Shown here: in pieces, positions 1 to 9,703 of the stretch
Layout of the letters: the number at the start of each line of letters is the position of its first letter
Position numbering within the stretch: the stretch's first letter is position 1
Assembly: GCA_900112785.1 (NCBI GenBank)
Contig: FONB01000002.1
Span: 248,001 to 312,000, forward strand
Origin: Phytobacter palmae
GTDB taxonomy: Bacteria; Pseudomonadota; Gammaproteobacteria; Enterobacterales; Enterobacteriaceae
DNA: 64,000 nucleotides
Direction of reading: 5' to 3'
Made by a program: the position numbers and the translations under genes
Notes under the pieces: model-generated
What the model was told of the DNA's origin: nothing
The model's input: the letters and a program-made list of their open reading frames with translations, nothing else
The model's database searches: none

Positions 1-2
1 TC

Positions 3-755
3 TGGCGGCTAATTAAGCCGAAGTTCTTACTAAAGATGCTGCGCTCAAAAGCGGCCTCGCTGTATGGCTGGGATATTTTACTGGCGGGCACTGCGTGGCC
101 CGGCAGGAATATCGGGCGGGCCAACGCGGAGATTATCCGCAGCGCCGCCGCCAGCCACGAAGTGGGGCTACATGCGTGGGATCACCACGCCTGGCAGACC
201 TGGTGCGGCGTATGGGACAGCGATGAGTTGCTCCACCAAATCGCGCTGGGTAAAGAAGAGCTCGAATCGATAATCGGTACGGATATTACCTGTTCAGCCG
301 TGGCCGGCTGGCGTGCCGACCAGCGGGTGATTAAGGCGAAAGAAGCCTTCGATTTTCGCTATAACAGTGACTGTCGGGGCAGCGTTCCTTTTTTACCTGT
401 AACGGGCGTCGGCCAGACGGGCACCGTGCAGATTCCGGTGACGCTGCCAACCTGGGATGAGGTTGTCGGTGGTGAAGTGAGTGCCAGCGACTTCAACGAT
501 TTCATCCTGACCCGCATGCTGGATGATCCCGGTGTGCCGGTCTATACCATTCACGCTGAGGTCGAAGGGATTGCCCATCGTCTTGAGTTTGAAGATTTAC
601 TCCAGCGCGCCGCCGAGGCAAATATTCAGTTCTGTCCGCTGGGCGAACTGTTACCTGCCAATTTACGCGCCCTGCCCACGGGTAAAGTTGTGCGTGGTGA
701 AATTGCCGGCCGCGAAGGATGGCTGGGTTGTCAGCAAATGGAGAGAACGGAATGA
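3..755 (+). CDS. arnD: ArnD, 4-deoxy-4-formamido-L-arabinose-phosphoundecaprenol deformylase (5' end outside window)
   Basis: The enzyme removes the formyl group from undecaprenyl-phosphate-Ara4FN on the inner membrane, the step before flipping and transfer of L-Ara4N to lipid A. The reading frame is open from base 3, so about the first 50 residues lie before the window. Visible signatures are those of the NodB-like polysaccharide deacetylase fold: the metal-site stretch [13 protein letters not shown], the WRADQ motif, RYNSDCRG, and the family-typical C-terminus [11 protein letters not shown]. The stop overlaps the arnT start (ATGA), as expected in the arnBCADTEF operon. The upstream operon genes should lie just left of the window. 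Identification is by recalled family sequence and is very secure. Confidence 0.96.
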   Translation, partial: WRLIKPKFLLKMLRSKAASLYGWDILLAGTAWPGRNIGRANAEIIRSAAASHEVGLHAWDHHAWQTWCGVWDSDELLHQIALGKEELESIIGTDITCSAVAGWRADQRVIKAKEAFDFRYNSDCRGSVPFLPVTGVGQTGTVQIPVTLPTWDEVVGGEVSASDFNDFILTRMLDDPGVPVYTIHAEVEGIAHRLEFEDLLQRAAEANIQFCPLGELLPANLRALPTGKVVRGEIAGREGWLGCQQMERTE

Positions 756-2413
756 CGAAGTCGTCACGCTACGGTCTGGTGGTACTTGCCCTGTTTGTCC
801 TCTACTACCTGATCCCTGTCGAATGGCGTTTACTCTGGCAGCCTGATGAAACGCGTTATGCAGAGATCAGCCGTGAAATGCTCAGCAGTGGAAACTGGAC
901 CGTGCCGCATTTTCTCGGCCTGCGTTATTTCGAAAAACCGATCGCCGGTTACTGGATGAACTCAATATTCCAGTGGCTGTTCGGTGACACCAACTTTGCC
1001 GTTCGCGCAGGGGTTATCTTTTCAACCGCGCTGGTTGCCGGGATGGTGTCATGGTTTGCCTGGCAGCTCTGGCGCGATAAACGTGTGGCGATGATGGCCG
1101 CCGTCATTTTCATCACCATGCTGGAAGTTTATGGCATCGGCACGTATGCGGTGCTCGACCCGATGATCGCCCTGTGGCTGGTTGCCGGGATGTGTACGTT
1201 CTGGATTGCCGCTCAGGCAAAAACCACCTCCGTAAAAGCGGCGGGCTATGTACTGCTGGGCCTGACCTGCGGCATGGGGGTCATGACCAAAGGGTTCCTG
1301 GCGCTGGCCGTGCCGGTACTGAGCGTTTTACCCTGGATAATCGTGCAGAAAAAATGGAAAGAGGCGCTTATCTGGGGCTGGTTTTCTATCGCCAGTTGCG
1401 TGCTCCTTGTCCTGCCGTGGGGGCTGGCCATTGCCCGGCATGAGCCGGATTTCTGGCACTACTTCTTCTGGGTGGAACATATCCAGCGTTTCGCCATGGC
1501 GGATGCGCAGCATAAAGCTCCGTTCTGGTACTACCTGCCGGTAATCTTTCTGGGAAGTCTGCCCTGGCTGGGACTGCTGCCCGGATCGCTTCGCCTCGCA
1601 TGGTTCAGCCGTGAGAGCAATCGGGCGACGTTCTATCTGCTGTGCTGGATAGTGATGCCATTTCTCTTTTTCAGTATCGCGAAAGGCAAATTGCTGACCT
1701 ATATCCTGCCCTGCTTCGCACCGCTGGCGATCCTGATGGCCGGCTATTCGGTGCAGGCCGCAGAAAGAGGCTACCGTGCTTTACGCGTCAATGCCTGGCT
1801 TAACATTGGCTTTGGGCTGTCTGGCCTGGTCGCCGCGTTTATTGCCTCTCCCTGGGGGCCGCTGAAAGACCCGGTATGGACAACGCTCGAAAGCTATAAA
1901 GTGTTTTGTGCCGCCATGGCCTTTTTCGTCTGGGCACTGGTGGGCTGGTACACCCTGCGCAATACCGAAAAAAGCTGGATGCTCTCGGCCTTGTGTCCGG
2001 CCGGGCTCGCGCTGCTGGTCGGTTTCGCCATTCCTAACCGGGTGATGGAATCAAAACAGCCGCAATTCGCGATCGGTATGGCAAAAGAGTCACTGGCATC
2101 CAGCCGCTATATCCTGAGCGATAATGTCGGTATCGCCGCAGGCCTGGCGTGGGAACTCAAACGCAGCGATATTATTATGTTTGGCCAGACCGGTGAGCTG
2201 CAATATGGCCTCAGCTACCCGGATGCGAAAGATAAATTTATTGCTGAGAAAGATTTCAACGACTGGCTGGAACAGCATCGTCAGGAAGGCAAAGTCACAC
2301 TGGTGGTTCTGCTCTCACGCGGTGAAAGTGTGAATAGCCTGCCGGTTCCTCCCCCGTCAAGTGTCTTTGTTCAGGGGCGAATCGCACTTATTGAGTATGC
2401 ACCGCTACGATGA
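752..2413 (+). CDS. arnT: ArnT, undecaprenyl-phosphate-L-Ara4N:lipid A transferase
   Basis: This GT83-family inner membrane glycosyltransferase moves L-Ara4N from the undecaprenyl carrier to the lipid A phosphates on the periplasmic face, lowering the surface negative charge and polymyxin binding. The start chosen is the ATG that overlaps the arnD stop, giving 553 residues, the usual length; an upstream in-frame start within arnD would add 11 residues that do not look like ArnT. The family motif [17 protein letters not shown] lies near residue 30 in the first periplasmic loop, and about a dozen hydrophobic segments follow. The stop overlaps arnE by four bases. The arn operon is usually controlled by PmrA and PhoP, but its promoter is outside this window. 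Confidence 0.97.
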   Translation: MTKSSRYGLVVLALFVLYYLIPVEWRLLWQPDETRYAEISREMLSSGNWTVPHFLGLRYFEKPIAGYWMNSIFQWLFGDTNFAVRAGVIFSTALVAGMVSWFAWQLWRDKRVAMMAAVIFITMLEVYGIGTYAVLDPMIALWLVAGMCTFWIAAQAKTTSVKAAGYVLLGLTCGMGVMTKGFLALAVPVLSVLPWIIVQKKWKEALIWGWFSIASCVLLVLPWGLAIARHEPDFWHYFFWVEHIQRFAMADAQHKAPFWYYLPVIFLGSLPWLGLLPGSLRLAWFSRESNRATFYLLCWIVMPFLFFSIAKGKLLTYILPCFAPLAILMAGYSVQAAERGYRALRVNAWLNIGFGLSGLVAAFIASPWGPLKDPVWTTLESYKVFCAAMAFFVWALVGWYTLRNTEKSWMLSALCPAGLALLVGFAIPNRVMESKQPQFAIGMAKESLASSRYILSDNVGIAAGLAWELKRSDIIMFGQTGELQYGLSYPDAKDKFIAEKDFNDWLEQHRQEGKVTLVVLLSRGESVNSLPVPPPSSVFVQGRIALIEYAPLR

Positions 2414-2745
2414 CCTGGTTTCTGCTTATACTGGCAAGCCTGCTGAGCTTTGCCGGTCAGTTGTGCCAAAAGCAAGCGACGCGGCCTGCCCTCAGGATGG
2501 GCCGCCGTCGTCATATTTTAACCTGGCTCGCACTGGCGCTGGCCTGCCTTGGCCTGGGGATGATTTTTTGGCTGCTGGTATTACAGAGCATTCCCGTTGG
2601 CATCGCCTACCCGATGTTAAGTCTCAACTTTGTCTGGGTAACGCTGGCCGCCTGGGGGATCTGGCATGAACCGGTTAACCTGCGCCACTGGCTTGGCGTG
2701 GGGTTGATTATAGGGGGAATTGTGATTCTGGGCGGTGCGGCATGA
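2410..2745 (+). CDS. arnE: ArnE, L-Ara4N-phosphoundecaprenol flippase subunit
   Basis: This small-multidrug-resistance-type membrane protein of 111 residues pairs with ArnF to flip undecaprenyl-phosphate-L-Ara4N to the periplasmic side. Four hydrophobic segments are visible, together with the SMR-like stretch [18 protein letters not shown] (near residues 58-75). The start overlaps the arnT stop (ATGA) and the stop overlaps the arnF start, indicating translational coupling. Length and order fit the family. Confidence 0.95.
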   Translation: MTWFLLILASLLSFAGQLCQKQATRPALRMGRRRHILTWLALALACLGLGMIFWLLVLQSIPVGIAYPMLSLNFVWVTLAAWGIWHEPVNLRHWLGVGLIIGGIVILGGAA

Positions 2746-3131
2746 AAGGTCTTTTTCTGACGCTGGTCAGCGTGCTGTTAACCAGCGCGGCTCAGCTTGC
2801 GATGGGTTATGCCATGGCGGCCCTTCCGCCAGTGTCGCAGTTTTATGCTTTTGTCGGCGCGCTCTGGCCCGTCCATCTGGAAACGACGCTGCTGCTGACC
2901 GGGCTCGCGGGTTATCTGGCCTCGATGTTTTTCTGGTATCTGGCCTTACACCATCTGGCATTGAGCAAAGCCTATGCCCTGCTGAGCCTTAGCTATATTC
3001 TGGTGTGGTCGGCATCGTTTATTTTGCCCGGCATGCACGGTGTTTTTTCCGTTCAGTCGCTGACTGGCGTGCTGATTATTATGGCGGGCGTACTGGTTAT
3101 TTTTCTGCCCGCACATAAACGGCCTGGCTGA
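2742..3131 (+). CDS. arnF: ArnF, L-Ara4N-phosphoundecaprenol flippase subunit
   Basis: The second subunit of the ArnEF flippase has 129 residues and four membrane segments. Typical sequence includes [16 protein letters not shown] at the start and [16 protein letters not shown] in the third segment region. It is the last gene of the operon. Its stop is followed without a gap by the stop of the convergent permease gene on the other strand, so no separate terminator can be seen between them. Confidence 0.94.
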   Translation: MKGLFLTLVSVLLTSAAQLAMGYAMAALPPVSQFYAFVGALWPVHLETTLLLTGLAGYLASMFFWYLALHHLALSKAYALLSLSYILVWSASFILPGMHGVFSVQSLTGVLIIMAGVLVIFLPAHKRPG

Positions 3132-3566
3132 TTATCTTCGCAGCGCCAGTAATAATACGCCTGCGGTAATCAGTAACAGTCCTCCCGCTTCCCGCAATCC
3201 CGGTCGTTCGCCGAGAAAAATAAAAGCAAAAATTGCCACCATCACCACGCTCATTTTATCTACCGGTACGACTTTAAATGCTTCGCCGATCTTTAATGCC
3301 CGGAAATAGCACACCCAGGATGCGCCGGTCGCCAGACCGGATAAGATAAGGAAAAGCCAGGTGCGTTTGCCAATCAGCAAGGGATTCTGCCACTTACCGG
3401 TAAAGTAAATAAAAGCAGCCAGAATAACGATAATAATTCCGGTGCGGATTAACGTGGCAAAATCGGAATCCACATTCTGGATCCCGACTTTAGCGAAAAT
3501 GGCGGTCAGTGCGGCAAAAAAAGCGGACAGCAGTGCCCAGATAAACCAGTTGCTGAGTGAAAACAT
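3132..3566 (-). CDS. EamA/DMT-family small permease
   Basis: A 144-residue protein with five hydrophobic stretches, the size of a single EamA half. It contains the DMT-typical segments SGLATGASWVCYFRALKIGEA and a C-terminal FLGERPGLREAGG loop before the last helix. Proteins of this class probably work as dimers; the substrate cannot be read from sequence. The start chosen is the inner ATG (base 3566), because GGGAGAG lies four bases upstream of it; an ATG 12 bases further upstream has a poorer ribosome site. The gene is transcribed toward arnF and ends directly against it. It follows the iron ABC genes on the same strand at a distance of about 80 bases. Confidence 0.85.
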   Translation of the reverse strand: MFSLSNWFIWALLSAFFAALTAIFAKVGIQNVDSDFATLIRTGIIIVILAAFIYFTGKWQNPLLIGKRTWLFLILSGLATGASWVCYFRALKIGEAFKVVPVDKMSVVMVAIFAFIFLGERPGLREAGGLLLITAGVLLLALRR

Positions 3567-3649
3567 GCTCTCTCCCATTGATTATTACCATCAATATTCA
3601 GTCATGCATGGATAAAAAACAGGATATGCTGCTAATCAGCAGGCTATGT

Positions 3650-4684
3650 TTATGCAGCAAATACCCGCGCATGGCCTGTAATTTTGAGCGCAACCGTAGT
3701 ACCTGGCAATAATAATTGCGGGGTGACGGTATTAATGGTGAGCGTTTGCGCACGATCCGTAAATCCCAGCGTCAGCGTTGAGATATAACCAGCAAAATCG
3801 ATATCCAGCACCGTCGCCTGCAATGCAGTTTCACCTGCTGCCACTGGCGTAATCAGCAATTGTTCCGGGCGCAGCATGATGCGCCGCACGCCCTCTGGCG
3901 TATTGTCATCCACCGGCACATCACCCACCAGGCATCTGGCTTTACCGTTGGCGACCTCCGCCGTCAGGATTAACGCATCCCCCAGGAAAAGCGCTGTCTC
4001 TTCATCGATGGGCTGTGAATAGACCATCTGTGGCGTCCCTGACTGGACAAACCGCCCGTGGCGGATAACGGCAATCTGCTCGGCAAAAGAGAGCGCTTCA
4101 TTCTGATCGTGAGTAACCAGCACGGCAGCGACTCCCGCCTGCGAGAGGAGATCGGCGGTCGCTTTCCGGGTTGTGGCGCGAAGCCCGGTATCGAGCGCCG
4201 AGAAGGGTTCATCCAGCAGCATTATCTCCGGTTGCTGCGCCAGCGCACGTGCCAGAGCCACACGCTGCTGTTGGCCACCGGAGATTTCATGCGGCCAGTG
4301 ACGCGCCAGTTGTCTGTCCAGAGACACCCTGTCCATCAGACCTTCAACCTGCTTACGCCGCTCCTGGCGCGAGGCGCGGATCCCCCAGCCAATATTTTCT
4401 TCTACCGTCAGATGCGGGAAAAGCGCCCCTTCCTGCGGGACAAAGCCAATTTTTCGCTGATGCGCCGGGACCGATACTGTCGGGCTAAACAGTGGTGTAC
4501 CGCGCATCGTTATCAGGCCGCTGTCGGGCATCTCAAACCCGGCAATCAGGCGTAACAGGGTGGTTTTACCAGAGCCTGAAGGCCCGACTATTGCAGTGCG
4601 ACTGCCGGGTGACAGCGAAAGAGAGATGTTATCCAGCACCTGAGTGTGGCCAAATTTTTTCGACACATTAATAAGCTCGAACAT
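3650..4684 (-). CDS. Iron(III) ABC transporter ATP-binding protein (FbpC/SfuC type)
   Basis: The ATPase of a periplasmic-binding-protein-dependent ferric iron importer. It has Walker A GPSGSGKTT near residue 35, Q-loop FVPQEGALFPHLTV, signature SGGQQQRVALARALA, Walker B IMLLDEPFSALD and switch His in VLVTHDQ. A C-terminal TOBE-like region follows residue 240, as in FbpC. At 344 residues it fits the family. One base separates its start from the permease stop, so it is the third gene of the operon. Downstream on this strand a short hairpin (CTGCT-GATT-AGCAG) and a T-run could end transcription weakly before the next gene. Iron as substrate is inferred from family resemblance and the upstream Fur-like site. 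Confidence 0.9.
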   Translation of the reverse strand: MFELINVSKKFGHTQVLDNISLSLSPGSRTAIVGPSGSGKTTLLRLIAGFEMPDSGLITMRGTPLFSPTVSVPAHQRKIGFVPQEGALFPHLTVEENIGWGIRASRQERRKQVEGLMDRVSLDRQLARHWPHEISGGQQQRVALARALAQQPEIMLLDEPFSALDTGLRATTRKATADLLSQAGVAAVLVTHDQNEALSFAEQIAVIRHGRFVQSGTPQMVYSQPIDEETALFLGDALILTAEVANGKARCLVGDVPVDDNTPEGVRRIMLRPEQLLITPVAAGETALQATVLDIDFAGYISTLTLGFTDRAQTLTINTVTPQLLLPGTTVALKITGHARVFAA

Positions 4685-4685
4685 C

Positions 4686-6260
4686 TTAACGACCCGATAG
4701 TTTTTGTGATTGCTTGTAAAGCAGGCCCGTCAGGGGGAGAGAAATCAGGATCATGCACAGGCCATAGGGGGCTGCTGCAACATAATCAATCTCGCTGGTC
4801 AGCGCCCAGAAACCGGTGGCAAGCGTGCGTGTCCCCAATGGAGAGAGCAGCAATGTCGCTGTCAGCTCGTTGCTCACCCCCAGAAAGACCAGTGCCGCAG
4901 CCGCGCCCGCACCGGGTGCCGCCAGACGCATTGTTACACGACACAACGCCCATCCCGGCGAGACGCCCAGGCTTTGCGCCACATGCTCAAGTTCGACAGG
5001 CGCCTGAGCAATACCGGCGCGTAAGTTGATAAGCGCCCGGGGAATAAACATCAGCATATACGCCAGAAAGAGGGTCACTTCGGTCTGATAAATGGGTCGC
5101 GCGTAATGAATGGTGACCGTCACCAGCGCCAGTGCCGTCACGATACCCGGCAGTGAGCTGGCCACATAATTCATACTTTCGAGCAGACGAAAAAGGCGAT
5201 GTGGATGGCGAACCGCCAGCCACGCGCACGGAATCGCAAAGCCGGTGGTAATCACTGCCCCTGCCGACGCAAGAATCACCGTTTGCTGCAGGGATAACCA
5301 CAAATCACCGTTCTGCCAGACCGCCAGCCCCCCCGCCCAGAGCCAGCGACACAGCACCGCTACAGGCGTTCCCAGCGCCAGCATCACCACACAGACCAGC
5401 AGAAGTTGTCCCAGCAGTTGACCTGTCATTGCGGGTACATGGATATTCTGGCGACGGGCGGACCCGCTCCCCACGCGGGCGTAGCGAGCTTTACCGCGGG
5501 TTCCCCCTTCCAGCAACAGTAGCCCCAGGCAGCACAGCGCAAGCCCCCCCGCCAGCATATTGGCCGCCGGGCCGCTAAAGGTAGACTGGAACTGATCGTA
5601 AATGGCGGTAGTGAAGGTATCGAAGCGGATCATCGCATACAGGCCATACTCCGCCAGCAGGTGCAGGCCCACCAGTAGCGCACCTCCCCAGATCGCCAGT
5701 TTCAGTTGCGGCAATACCACACGAAAGAAAACCAGCCACGGGGCGATGCCCAGCGATGCGGCAACATCCTCAAGGTTCGGATCCAGCCGCCGCAGGACCG
5801 CAGCAACCGGCATATAAATAAACGGATAATAAGCCAGCACGGAGATAAACACGGCGGCTGTCAGCCCATGTAAAGAAGGGATAACGCTCACCCAGGCGTA
5901 GCTTTGCACAAAAGCCGGGATCGCCAGCGGCGCAACCACCAGCAATGACCAGAAACGACGCCCCCGCAATGCCGTTCTTTCCGTCAGCCACGCAAGCGCC
6001 ACGCCGAGGCAAACGCAAACAGGAAGAGAAAAAAGTATCAGTAGCAGCGTGTTCGCCAGCAACTCCGCGACGCGCGGGCGAAAAACGAGCGCCTTAACGC
6101 TCTCCCATCCCGTATCAATACCTGTGGCAATCACAAACCCAACGGGCAGTAATGCCAACAGGGAAACCAGCATGGCTAATATCACCAACACGCCCGCGGG
6201 GCGATGCTGATGCGTTTGGCGTTGCTGTTTTTCAGCCAACGGAATGCTCAAACCAGACAT
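4686..6260 (-). CDS. Iron(III) ABC transporter permease (FbpB/SfuB type)
   Basis: A 524-residue fused permease with two homologous transmembrane halves, as in FbpB/SfuB/ThiP. Each half carries an EAA-type loop that contacts the ATPase: one near residues 165-185 ([13 protein letters not shown]) and one near residues 430-450 ([14 protein letters not shown]). About twelve hydrophobic helices are visible. The 21-base gap to the binding-protein gene and the one-base gap to the ATPase gene show a single operon. Assignment to iron rather than thiamine rests on the neighbouring binding protein. Confidence 0.9.
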   Translation of the reverse strand: MSGLSIPLAEKQQRQTHQHRPAGVLVILAMLVSLLALLPVGFVIATGIDTGWESVKALVFRPRVAELLANTLLLILFSLPVCVCLGVALAWLTERTALRGRRFWSLLVVAPLAIPAFVQSYAWVSVIPSLHGLTAAVFISVLAYYPFIYMPVAAVLRRLDPNLEDVAASLGIAPWLVFFRVVLPQLKLAIWGGALLVGLHLLAEYGLYAMIRFDTFTTAIYDQFQSTFSGPAANMLAGGLALCCLGLLLLEGGTRGKARYARVGSGSARRQNIHVPAMTGQLLGQLLLVCVVMLALGTPVAVLCRWLWAGGLAVWQNGDLWLSLQQTVILASAGAVITTGFAIPCAWLAVRHPHRLFRLLESMNYVASSLPGIVTALALVTVTIHYARPIYQTEVTLFLAYMLMFIPRALINLRAGIAQAPVELEHVAQSLGVSPGWALCRVTMRLAAPGAGAAAALVFLGVSNELTATLLLSPLGTRTLATGFWALTSEIDYVAAAPYGLCMILISLPLTGLLYKQSQKLSGR

Positions 6261-6281
6261 AAGGCGCTCACTGTTATTATT

Positions 6282-7298
6282 TTAAAGAATACCCGCCTGG
6301 GTCATCAGTTCGGTGACTTTCTTGCTGTTTAACGTAGATGGCTCAACTTTCGGGGCCTCCAGTTTATTCAGCGGTACCAGTTTTTCATTTGAGGCCGCGT
6401 TCACGCCCACCGCATATTCAAATGCGTTATTCGTGCGCAGAATATCCTGTCCGGTTTTGCCGGTGATCCATTTAATAAAGGCCTGGGCCTGCGCTTTATG
6501 TTTGCTGGAGGCCAGCACGCCGCCACCGGAAATACTGACAAAAGCGCCAGGATCCTGATGTTTGAAATAGTGAAGTTGCGTGTTTTTGCTGTTCTCACCG
6601 GTTTTTGCCTGATCGACAAAATAGTAGTAATGGTAGATAACGCCAGCATCAATCTGCCCGGCATTTACCGCTTTTAAGACCGTACTGTTACCTTTGTAAG
6701 CGACAAAGTTGGTTTTCATCGCTTTTAGCCAGTCGAGGGTCGCTGACTCACCTTTTAACGACAGCATGGCGCTGACAATCGCCTGGAAATCTGCGCCCGA
6801 CGGAGAGGCTGCCCAGCGCCCTTTCCATTCCGGTTTTGCTAAATCCATAAGAGATGTCGGCAACTGTGCCGGGCTGATTTTACTCGGGTTATAAACAAAT
6901 ACGGTGCTGCGTGCAGCAATGCCAATCCAGCGGCCATGCGCGGGACGATAAGCGGCAGGCACCTGTTTCAGCGTATCGGCATCCAGCGGGGCAAACAGAT
7001 TTGCATTATCAACCAGCGTCATTGCCGGGGAGTTTTCCGTCAGGAAAACATCGGCAGGCGAAACGTTGCCTTCCTGGACAAGCTGATTCCCCAGTTCGGT
7101 ATCGCTGCCATTGCGCAGAGTCACTTTAATCCCGGTCTCTTTCGTGAAGCCATCCACCCACGACTGAACCAGATTTTCATGTTGAGCATTATAAATGACG
7201 ATGCCGTCTTCGTTATCGGCTGCAAAAGCAGAAGAACCCGCTAAAACAGAAGAGATGACCAAAGCTATCGAACACATGGCCGAAAAGCGATTTTTCAT
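6282..7298 (-). CDS. Iron(III) ABC transporter periplasmic binding protein (FbpA/SfuA type)
   Basis: The periplasmic ferric-iron-binding component of the importer. A signal peptide covers about the first 28 residues and ends near SSAFA. The mature start EDGIVIYNAQHENLVQSW, the VYKGNSTVLKAVNAGQIDAG region and YHYYYFVDQ fit the FbpA family, in which adjacent tyrosines bind Fe(III). The start at 7298 is preferred because AAGGA lies about seven bases upstream; an ATG six bases earlier is too close to it. This is the first gene of the operon and is followed by permease and ATPase. A Fur-box-like site lies 75-100 bases upstream. Confidence 0.92.
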   Translation of the reverse strand: MKNRFSAMCSIALVISSVLAGSSAFAADNEDGIVIYNAQHENLVQSWVDGFTKETGIKVTLRNGSDTELGNQLVQEGNVSPADVFLTENSPAMTLVDNANLFAPLDADTLKQVPAAYRPAHGRWIGIAARSTVFVYNPSKISPAQLPTSLMDLAKPEWKGRWAASPSGADFQAIVSAMLSLKGESATLDWLKAMKTNFVAYKGNSTVLKAVNAGQIDAGVIYHYYYFVDQAKTGENSKNTQLHYFKHQDPGAFVSISGGGVLASSKHKAQAQAFIKWITGKTGQDILRTNNAFEYAVGVNAASNEKLVPLNKLEAPKVEPSTLNSKKVTELMTQAGIL

Positions 7299-7634
7299 AA
7301 TCATTCCTTATAAAATGTGTGTATAAACGAAGCGTTAGCAAACTGGCAGGAGTTTAAACGCACAGGTATCGGAATGAGAATCGAAATAATTATCAATATT
7401 TGAGTTTACTATTTAGTACTGCCAAACTTTGAATATTTTAATAAAGATATCGTCTAAAATTTATAGAACACCCAAAGATTAAGAAAACCTTAACATGCAG
7501 GAAAATTACCCTCTTTTTTCAGCTTCCTTTTCTGGTATCGTCCTTTCTTTTGCAGGTTTATAAAATTAATATCATTCCATCCCTGATGCCAGCAGGGACA
7601 CTATAATTAATAATAAAAGGCAAGCTGACGCACC
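7299..7634. other. A+T-rich intergenic region between the divergent iron operon and a small gene
   Basis: These 336 bases separate two divergently transcribed genes. Apart from the Fur-like site, only A/T-rich promoter-like sequence is seen. No credible reading frame is visible in it. Confidence 0.6.
7373..7400 (-). promoter_or_regulatory. Putative Fur box upstream of the iron ABC operon
   Basis: On the minus strand the sequence contains GATAATTATTTCGATTCTC, which matches most of the GATAATGATAATCATTATC Fur consensus. It lies 75-100 bases before the start of the binding-protein gene, in an A+T-rich promoter region. Iron repression is therefore likely but inferred. Confidence 0.6.
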
Positions 7635-7853
7635 ATGAACAGTAAAAAAATAGATATCATCGCAAAAATTGCCATGCGCAGTCGTGGCATTACGGTAAAG
7701 GAAAAAAGGGTTCGCTTTCAGGGCGTCACTGTTCTTTTTCGCTACAACGAAGGCCGGTATGATGTCTTCTCTGATAACGAAAAGGTCGACTCCATCGAAA
7801 CTAACAACATCAATCAGGCGATTGCGGAATATAAGAAGAAAAAGCAAAGCTAA
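7635..7853 (+). CDS. Small hypothetical protein, 72 residues
   Basis: I do not recognise this protein. It is basic and soluble, with an alternating beta-like centre (VRFQGVTVLFRYNEGRYDVF) and a lysine-rich C-terminal tail (EYKKKKQS). No signal peptide or membrane segment is seen. A long antisense frame overlaps it, but its composition looks like the mirror of this gene, so I take the plus-strand frame as real. It stands alone, with about 100 bases to the next gene on the same strand. Confidence 0.55.
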   Translation: MNSKKIDIIAKIAMRSRGITVKEKRVRFQGVTVLFRYNEGRYDVFSDNEKVDSIETNNINQAIAEYKKKKQS

Positions 7854-7949
7854 CTCCCCCTGCCCCGTTTTGATCCCAATGACTCAACCGCTTTCAGACA
7901 CCAGACAGCTACACTCATTGCATCCTCTTCTGTAACTACGGAGATTGTT

Positions 7950-8360
7950 ATGTCAGAGAAGCTTCACGCTCAATGCCACTGTGGCGCCGTTGCTTTTACG
8001 GTTGAACTCACCGATGGCTTTAATACCATACGCCGCTGCAACTGCTCTTTTTGCCGGATGCGCGGTGCGGTAGCCGTTTCTGCCCAGTTATCCGGGCTGG
8101 AAGTGACGCGGGGAAAAGAGAAACTTACCGAGTACCGTTTTAACACCCAGGCTGCGGCCCACTATTTTTGCTCCGTCTGCGGGATTTATACTTTTCACCA
8201 GCGCCGTTCCAACCCAGAGCAATTTGGCGTAAACGTCGCCTGTATTGAAGGCGTTTCTCCTTTTGATTTTCCAGTGGTTCCCGTCATGGATGGCATCCAT
8301 CACCCCAAAGATGGCCCAAGCGATGGCATCATGGGCTATCTGACATTCAATGTGAAATAA
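7950..8360 (+). CDS. GFA/CENP-V family zinc protein
   Basis: A 136-residue protein of the glutathione-dependent formaldehyde-activating (GFA) family. The zinc-binding cysteines are all present: CHCGAVAF near residue 9, CNCSFC near residue 30 and CSVCGIYTFHQ near residue 75. Members bind two zinc ions; the S-hydroxymethylglutathione activity has been questioned for many of them, so the reaction is left open. A CGGAG ribosome site lies eight bases before the ATG, and a good hairpin terminator follows the stop. It is probably a single-gene unit. Confidence 0.88.
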   Translation: MSEKLHAQCHCGAVAFTVELTDGFNTIRRCNCSFCRMRGAVAVSAQLSGLEVTRGKEKLTEYRFNTQAAAHYFCSVCGIYTFHQRRSNPEQFGVNVACIEGVSPFDFPVVPVMDGIHHPKDGPSDGIMGYLTFNVK

Positions 8361-8366
8361 CCCCCG

Positions 8367-8393
8367 CCCTGGCATACTTCGGCCAGGGTTTTT
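8367..8393 (+). terminator. Rho-independent terminator after the GFA-family gene
   Basis: A 7-bp perfect stem (CCCTGGC/GCCAGGG) with an 8-base loop is followed directly by five T residues. Confidence 0.8.
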
Positions 8394-8573
8394 ACAGATA
8401 TGCCTTGTAAGTTCGCACTTCCCTCATCTTTTCATGGCAGCGCCCCACGCTGATTATTCACTCTATTGGCTTTTTTGCTTTTTTTTGAGTTTCGATTACT
8501 CTTAGGGATCTATTTGCCTGCCGCATACGTTCGCCAATTTTTTGGCTGCAGAACCTGACTGAATGAGGCCGTC

Positions 8574-8810
8574 GTGAAGGGTACCCGTGATAGTAATAAT
8601 GGTGCAATTGAGCGCTCCTTAACACAGATACTCTCATGTGAAGAGATGTTGGGCGCGCTTGTGATAGAGATGTTGAACGCGAAACGAACAATCAGCAAAC
8701 GCACAATCTGCCTTAAAATAGCTGCCCGCATCGCAACAGAGAAGAACCCGGTAACGCAAGCGCAACTCAGCGCTCTAATGACGCTTATCTTTACCAAACG
8801 TCAGAAGTGA
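8574..8810 (+). CDS. YcgZ-like two-component connector protein
   Basis: A 78-residue protein that resembles E. coli YcgZ. The shared pattern is a helix with E-x-L-G-x-x-V, then a basic RTISKRTICLKI segment (aligned with NLSRKSLCAKLL of YcgZ), then a C-terminal helix ending in L-x-x-L-I-F. In E. coli, YcgZ belongs to the ycgZ-ymgA-ariR-ymgC group that feeds the Rcs phosphorelay and biofilm control under blue light and cold through BluR/BluF. The start is GTG with GAGG about seven bases upstream. The next gene is YmgA-like, which keeps the E. coli order. The assignment rests on recalled sequence. Confidence 0.7.
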   Translation: MKGTRDSNNGAIERSLTQILSCEEMLGALVIEMLNAKRTISKRTICLKIAARIATEKNPVTQAQLSALMTLIFTKRQK

Positions 8811-8919
8811 AAGCTCAACGGCATTTCAAATAAGGTCAGCAAAATGAGGCAGATTTGGCCTGTATGTGCATAATGGTTAAGGCTTGTGTAAAACAGTGTC
8901 GTAAATATTGAGAGGCGAA

Positions 8920-9222
8920 ATGAGTAAAAATGATAAGGACAAACTTGTAGATACTGTCATGGGAGAAGCGATTCTTACGCTTCTGGAATCAGCGGATGAT
9001 ATTTCTTTCGATGCCTTAATTGTGCAGTTGCAGGAAAACCTGAGAACAGAGACCGACAGTGAAAGGCAGGAAGCCTGGCGAAGCGCAATCAGTGGCGTGC
9101 ACCATTTCCGTATGCAGCCCGAAAACAGTAAAAAAAGCGCCTGGTCTTTGCAAACGACCCAGCGCAAAAATCGACTCCGAAATGACACTTTTTTAAGTAT
9201 CAGTAAAGTAATCAAGCACTAA
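8920..9222 (+). CDS. YmgA-like two-component connector protein
   Basis: A 100-residue protein. Residues 10-50 follow the YmgA pattern: a GEAILTLLESADDISFDALI helix pair aligned with the G-Q-A-V-L-x-I-L...FSLQTLI stretch of E. coli YmgA, then a polar, asparagine- and lysine-rich tail. The start is the ATG at 8920, preceded by GAGAGG; an upstream in-frame start has no ribosome site. It lies 110 bases after the YcgZ-like gene on the same strand. It probably modulates a phosphorelay, as the E. coli relative does; this is inferred. Confidence 0.65.
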   Translation: MSKNDKDKLVDTVMGEAILTLLESADDISFDALIVQLQENLRTETDSERQEAWRSAISGVHHFRMQPENSKKSAWSLQTTQRKNRLRNDTFLSISKVIKH

Positions 9223-9382
9223 GTCTACGCGCCCTGTTTAACCTGTACGGTTAACAGGTTTGCAGTCCCACCCCGCTTCTAATCAGACTTGCTTCAGCAT
9301 GTTCTTACATAATGCTCATTGTGAATTTGAACCGGCCTGACGGCCTTAGAAGACGTTCCTCATCTCAGCAACGGGAGAGTAA

Positions 9383-9595
9383 TTGAACGAAAATGAGCAA
9401 GTTCAACCAGAGGAAATCCATGAGGCGATTGGCCTGGCAGCCACTTATCTTATGAATTCGCACCTGCCCATAAAGGCAGATAACCTCGTCATGGTGCTTC
9501 GCGCGCAGGAAGTCATGGCAACATGCTCCCGCCAGAGAAGCGTTCTCGAAGCCACCCGGCAATATCTGATGCAACGGCGCAAAAAGCCGCTGTAA
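9383..9595 (+). CDS. Small connector-like protein, third member of the local cluster
   Basis: A 70-residue protein with the same two-helix build as the YcgZ/AriR family: a polar N-terminus, a helix EEIHEAIGLAATYLM, a turn with PIKADNLVMVLRAQE, and a C-terminal basic helix. The start must be TTG, preceded by a strong GGGAGAG site; no in-frame ATG exists near it. The function is unknown; connector activity is inferred only from shape and position between the YmgA-like gene and the convergent AriR-like gene. Confidence 0.55.
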   Translation: MNENEQVQPEEIHEAIGLAATYLMNSHLPIKADNLVMVLRAQEVMATCSRQRSVLEATRQYLMQRRKKPL

Positions 9596-9644
9596 TGGCT
9601 ACCAGGCATTATTCTGGCGTGTCGGAGACAAGTATGATCGACAT

Positions 9645-9671
9645 CTGCCTTCGCTCACATTGCGAAGGCAG
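9645..9671. terminator. Hairpin between convergent genes
   Basis: A perfect 10-bp inverted repeat (CTGCCTTCGC/GCGAAGGCAG) with a 7-base loop lies between the third connector-like gene and the convergent AriR-like gene. No T-run follows on either strand, so terminator function is plausible but unproven. Confidence 0.5.
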
Positions 9672-9703
9672 CATGTCATAAGAGGGAAATCAGAAAATTT
9701 GAA

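Noticed and set aside
7572..7847. 91-codon hydrophobic frame antisense to the 72-residue gene
   Set aside because: It mirrors the plus-strand gene and starts inside the coding end of it without a ribosome site.
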